From NCBI GenBank assembly GCA_002342985.1, contig DDRC01000166.1:4870-11563 (forward strand): 6,694 nucleotides of DNA. The letters run 5' to 3'. This stretch comes from Flavobacteriales bacterium UBA2426 (lineage in GTDB: Bacteria; Bacteroidota; Bacteroidia; Flavobacteriales_F; PHOS-HE28). Each line of letters starts with the position of its first letter. Within the stretch, counting starts at the first letter, position 1. The notes beneath the pieces are model-generated. The model was not told the DNA's origin. It did no database searches and saw nothing but the letters and a program-made list of their open reading frames with translations. This document shows, in pieces, positions 6,019-6,694 of this stretch. The translations under genes and the position numbers were made by a program.

Positions 6019-6356
6019 AGGCCGGTGATGTGGTGCGCGTGGCCCTGCCACAAAGCGATGGGCAACACAAGCCACACCCAGCGGTGCTCATAGCCGACTT
6101 CCCTCCATTCGGCGACTGGTTGGTCGTGGGTATCAGCGGCAGCGTTGGACTGGCCGTGCCGGACCTTGACATCGTGATCGATCGTGGACATCCGGCGTTC
6201 GACCTGGCAAGGCTCGGCTTCCCCGGTGTCATCCGCCTGGGACATGCGCATGTGGTTCCTGTGACCTGGATCGAAGGACGCATCGGCAGTATCGACCCGG
6301 ACACACTGCGCCAGCTCCGCGAGCGGCTGGCATCGTGGATCCTGCGCGATGCTTGA
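6015..6356 (+). CDS. PemK/MazF-family toxin (mRNA interferase)
   Basis: The 113-residue product fits the usual MazF/PemK length of about 110. The order of elements matches the family's SH3-like barrel: an opening strand KAGDVVRVALPQSDG, then HKPHPAVLIAD (residues 18-28) at the place of the family RPAVVL strand, a strand WLVVGISGS, and later PGVIRLGHAHVVPVTWIEGRIGSIDPDTLRQLRERLASWI, in parts the common C-terminal pattern. Members cut mRNA at short sequences and arrest translation. The start is GTG at 6015, inside the antitoxin stop, giving tight coupling; no nearer ATG fits the domain's first strand. His21 stands where many members have the Arg of the R-P-A motif, so activity is not assured. 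There is no signal peptide or membrane segment. The pair probably shares one promoter upstream of the antitoxin. Confidence 0.87.
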   Translation: MKAGDVVRVALPQSDGQHKPHPAVLIADFPPFGDWLVVGISGSVGLAVPDLDIVIDRGHPAFDLARLGFPGVIRLGHAHVVPVTWIEGRIGSIDPDTLRQLRERLASWILRDA

Positions 6357-6694
6357 TCGCTAGCCCTACGAACTGCGCTTCCGTCCGCTTGCTCTTCCTC
6401 ATGGTCCCAAGGTCCAGGGTGACGTGGGGTTCTGCCCCCGCCGTTGGGGAAGCTTATGAGCCACCTACAACAGCGGTAGCGCCCTTATACGGCTACAACA
6501 CCCTTCGCATCATACCAAGCAAGTCCAGGTGTACACCGGTCCGGCGCATTCGCCCCAGTTGTTCGGTCACCTGGTGGGGGCCTGCATGCCTGCTGACGCA
6601 CCAGGTTGCTAAATGCTCCCCATCACCTGCCCACACATGCACCATCAGCAGCGCTCCATGGCCTCCTCCCCCGCCCCTATCCATGGCCCACCCA
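6357..6694. other. 338-base stretch without a convincing gene
   Basis: No frame here carries a recognisable protein. Visible structure comprises CTACAACA repeated directly at 6465-6472 and 6493-6500, the perfect palindrome GGTGTACACC at 6528-6537, an inverted repeat at 6569-6606, and TCCATGGCC repeated directly at 6655-6663 and 6680-6688. No T-run terminator follows the toxin gene. A weak GGGG/CCCC pairing at 6426-6449 can form in two exclusive ways. I see no tRNA, no CRISPR and no attachment site that I can name. Confidence 0.6.
6569..6606. repeat. Inverted repeat ACCTGGTG / CACCAGGT
   Basis: The two 8-base arms (6569-6576 and 6599-6606) are perfect reverse complements around a 22-base loop that itself contains GCATGC. 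It could be a transcript hairpin or an operator. The surrounding sequence gives no function, and there is no T-tract after it. Confidence 0.45.

Noticed and set aside
6426..6449. Intrinsic terminator after the toxin gene
   Set aside because: Only a 4-bp GGGG/CCCC stem forms, with two competing pairings and no T-run, 70 bases past the stop.
6493..6684. 63-codon - strand frame starting MDRGGGGGHG
   Set aside because: It begins in a GC-rich run and has a Gly stretch, no family resemblance and no start signal. It was considered because the region is otherwise empty, but it cannot be supported.
1..6694. CRISPR array, tRNA, rRNA or integron attC site
   Set aside because: No regularly spaced repeats, cloverleaf with CCA-type arm or paired GTTRRRY/RYYYAAC cores were found by eye.

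Overview
The window reads as a defence-island segment from a GC-rich Bacteroidota genome. The assignment is inference. It rests on the ClpB remnant, whose wording around the second ATPase domain ([23 protein letters not shown]) is of the Bacteroidota type, and on the general absence of Shine-Dalgarno sequences before the starts. All convincing genes are on the + strand.

Left part (1-4818): the last 127 codons of a large protein, possibly a helicase, overlap by one base (TGATG) the start of a 1477-residue adenine-N6 DNA methyltransferase of the Eco57I/type IIG/PglX kind. It has the SAM-binding motif, the NPPY catalytic motif and target-recognition sequences, and an AlbA_2 (Schlafen-like) domain is fused to its C-terminus. 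The two genes almost certainly form one operon. A helicase followed by such a methylase recalls the drmD-drmMI pair of class 1 DISARM, but the rest of any system would lie upstream.

Middle part (4818-5656): directly at the methylase stop begins a decayed 3' part of clpB, the disaggregase chaperone. Homology starts at the Walker B region of the second ATPase domain and runs nearly to the C-terminus. It is interrupted by a 162-bp element with 19-bp terminal inverted repeats (18/19 matching), and then by three short GC-rich palindromes built on CCCGC-loop-GCGGG. Two of these palindromes shift the frame and one keeps it. A looser fourth hairpin lies near the tail. This nested set of small palindromic insertions in one dead gene is the most unusual part of the window.

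Right part (5719-6356): a small putative antitoxin gene overlaps by four bases (GTGA) a PemK/MazF-family toxin gene, forming a type II toxin-antitoxin pair. The antitoxin frame is open without a stop back into the clpB remnant. The last 338 bases (6357-6694) hold no convincing gene, only a few inverted repeats.

Taken together: a modification/defence operon, a broken housekeeping chaperone gene that may mark the island junction, small non-autonomous repeats, and a toxin-antitoxin module.
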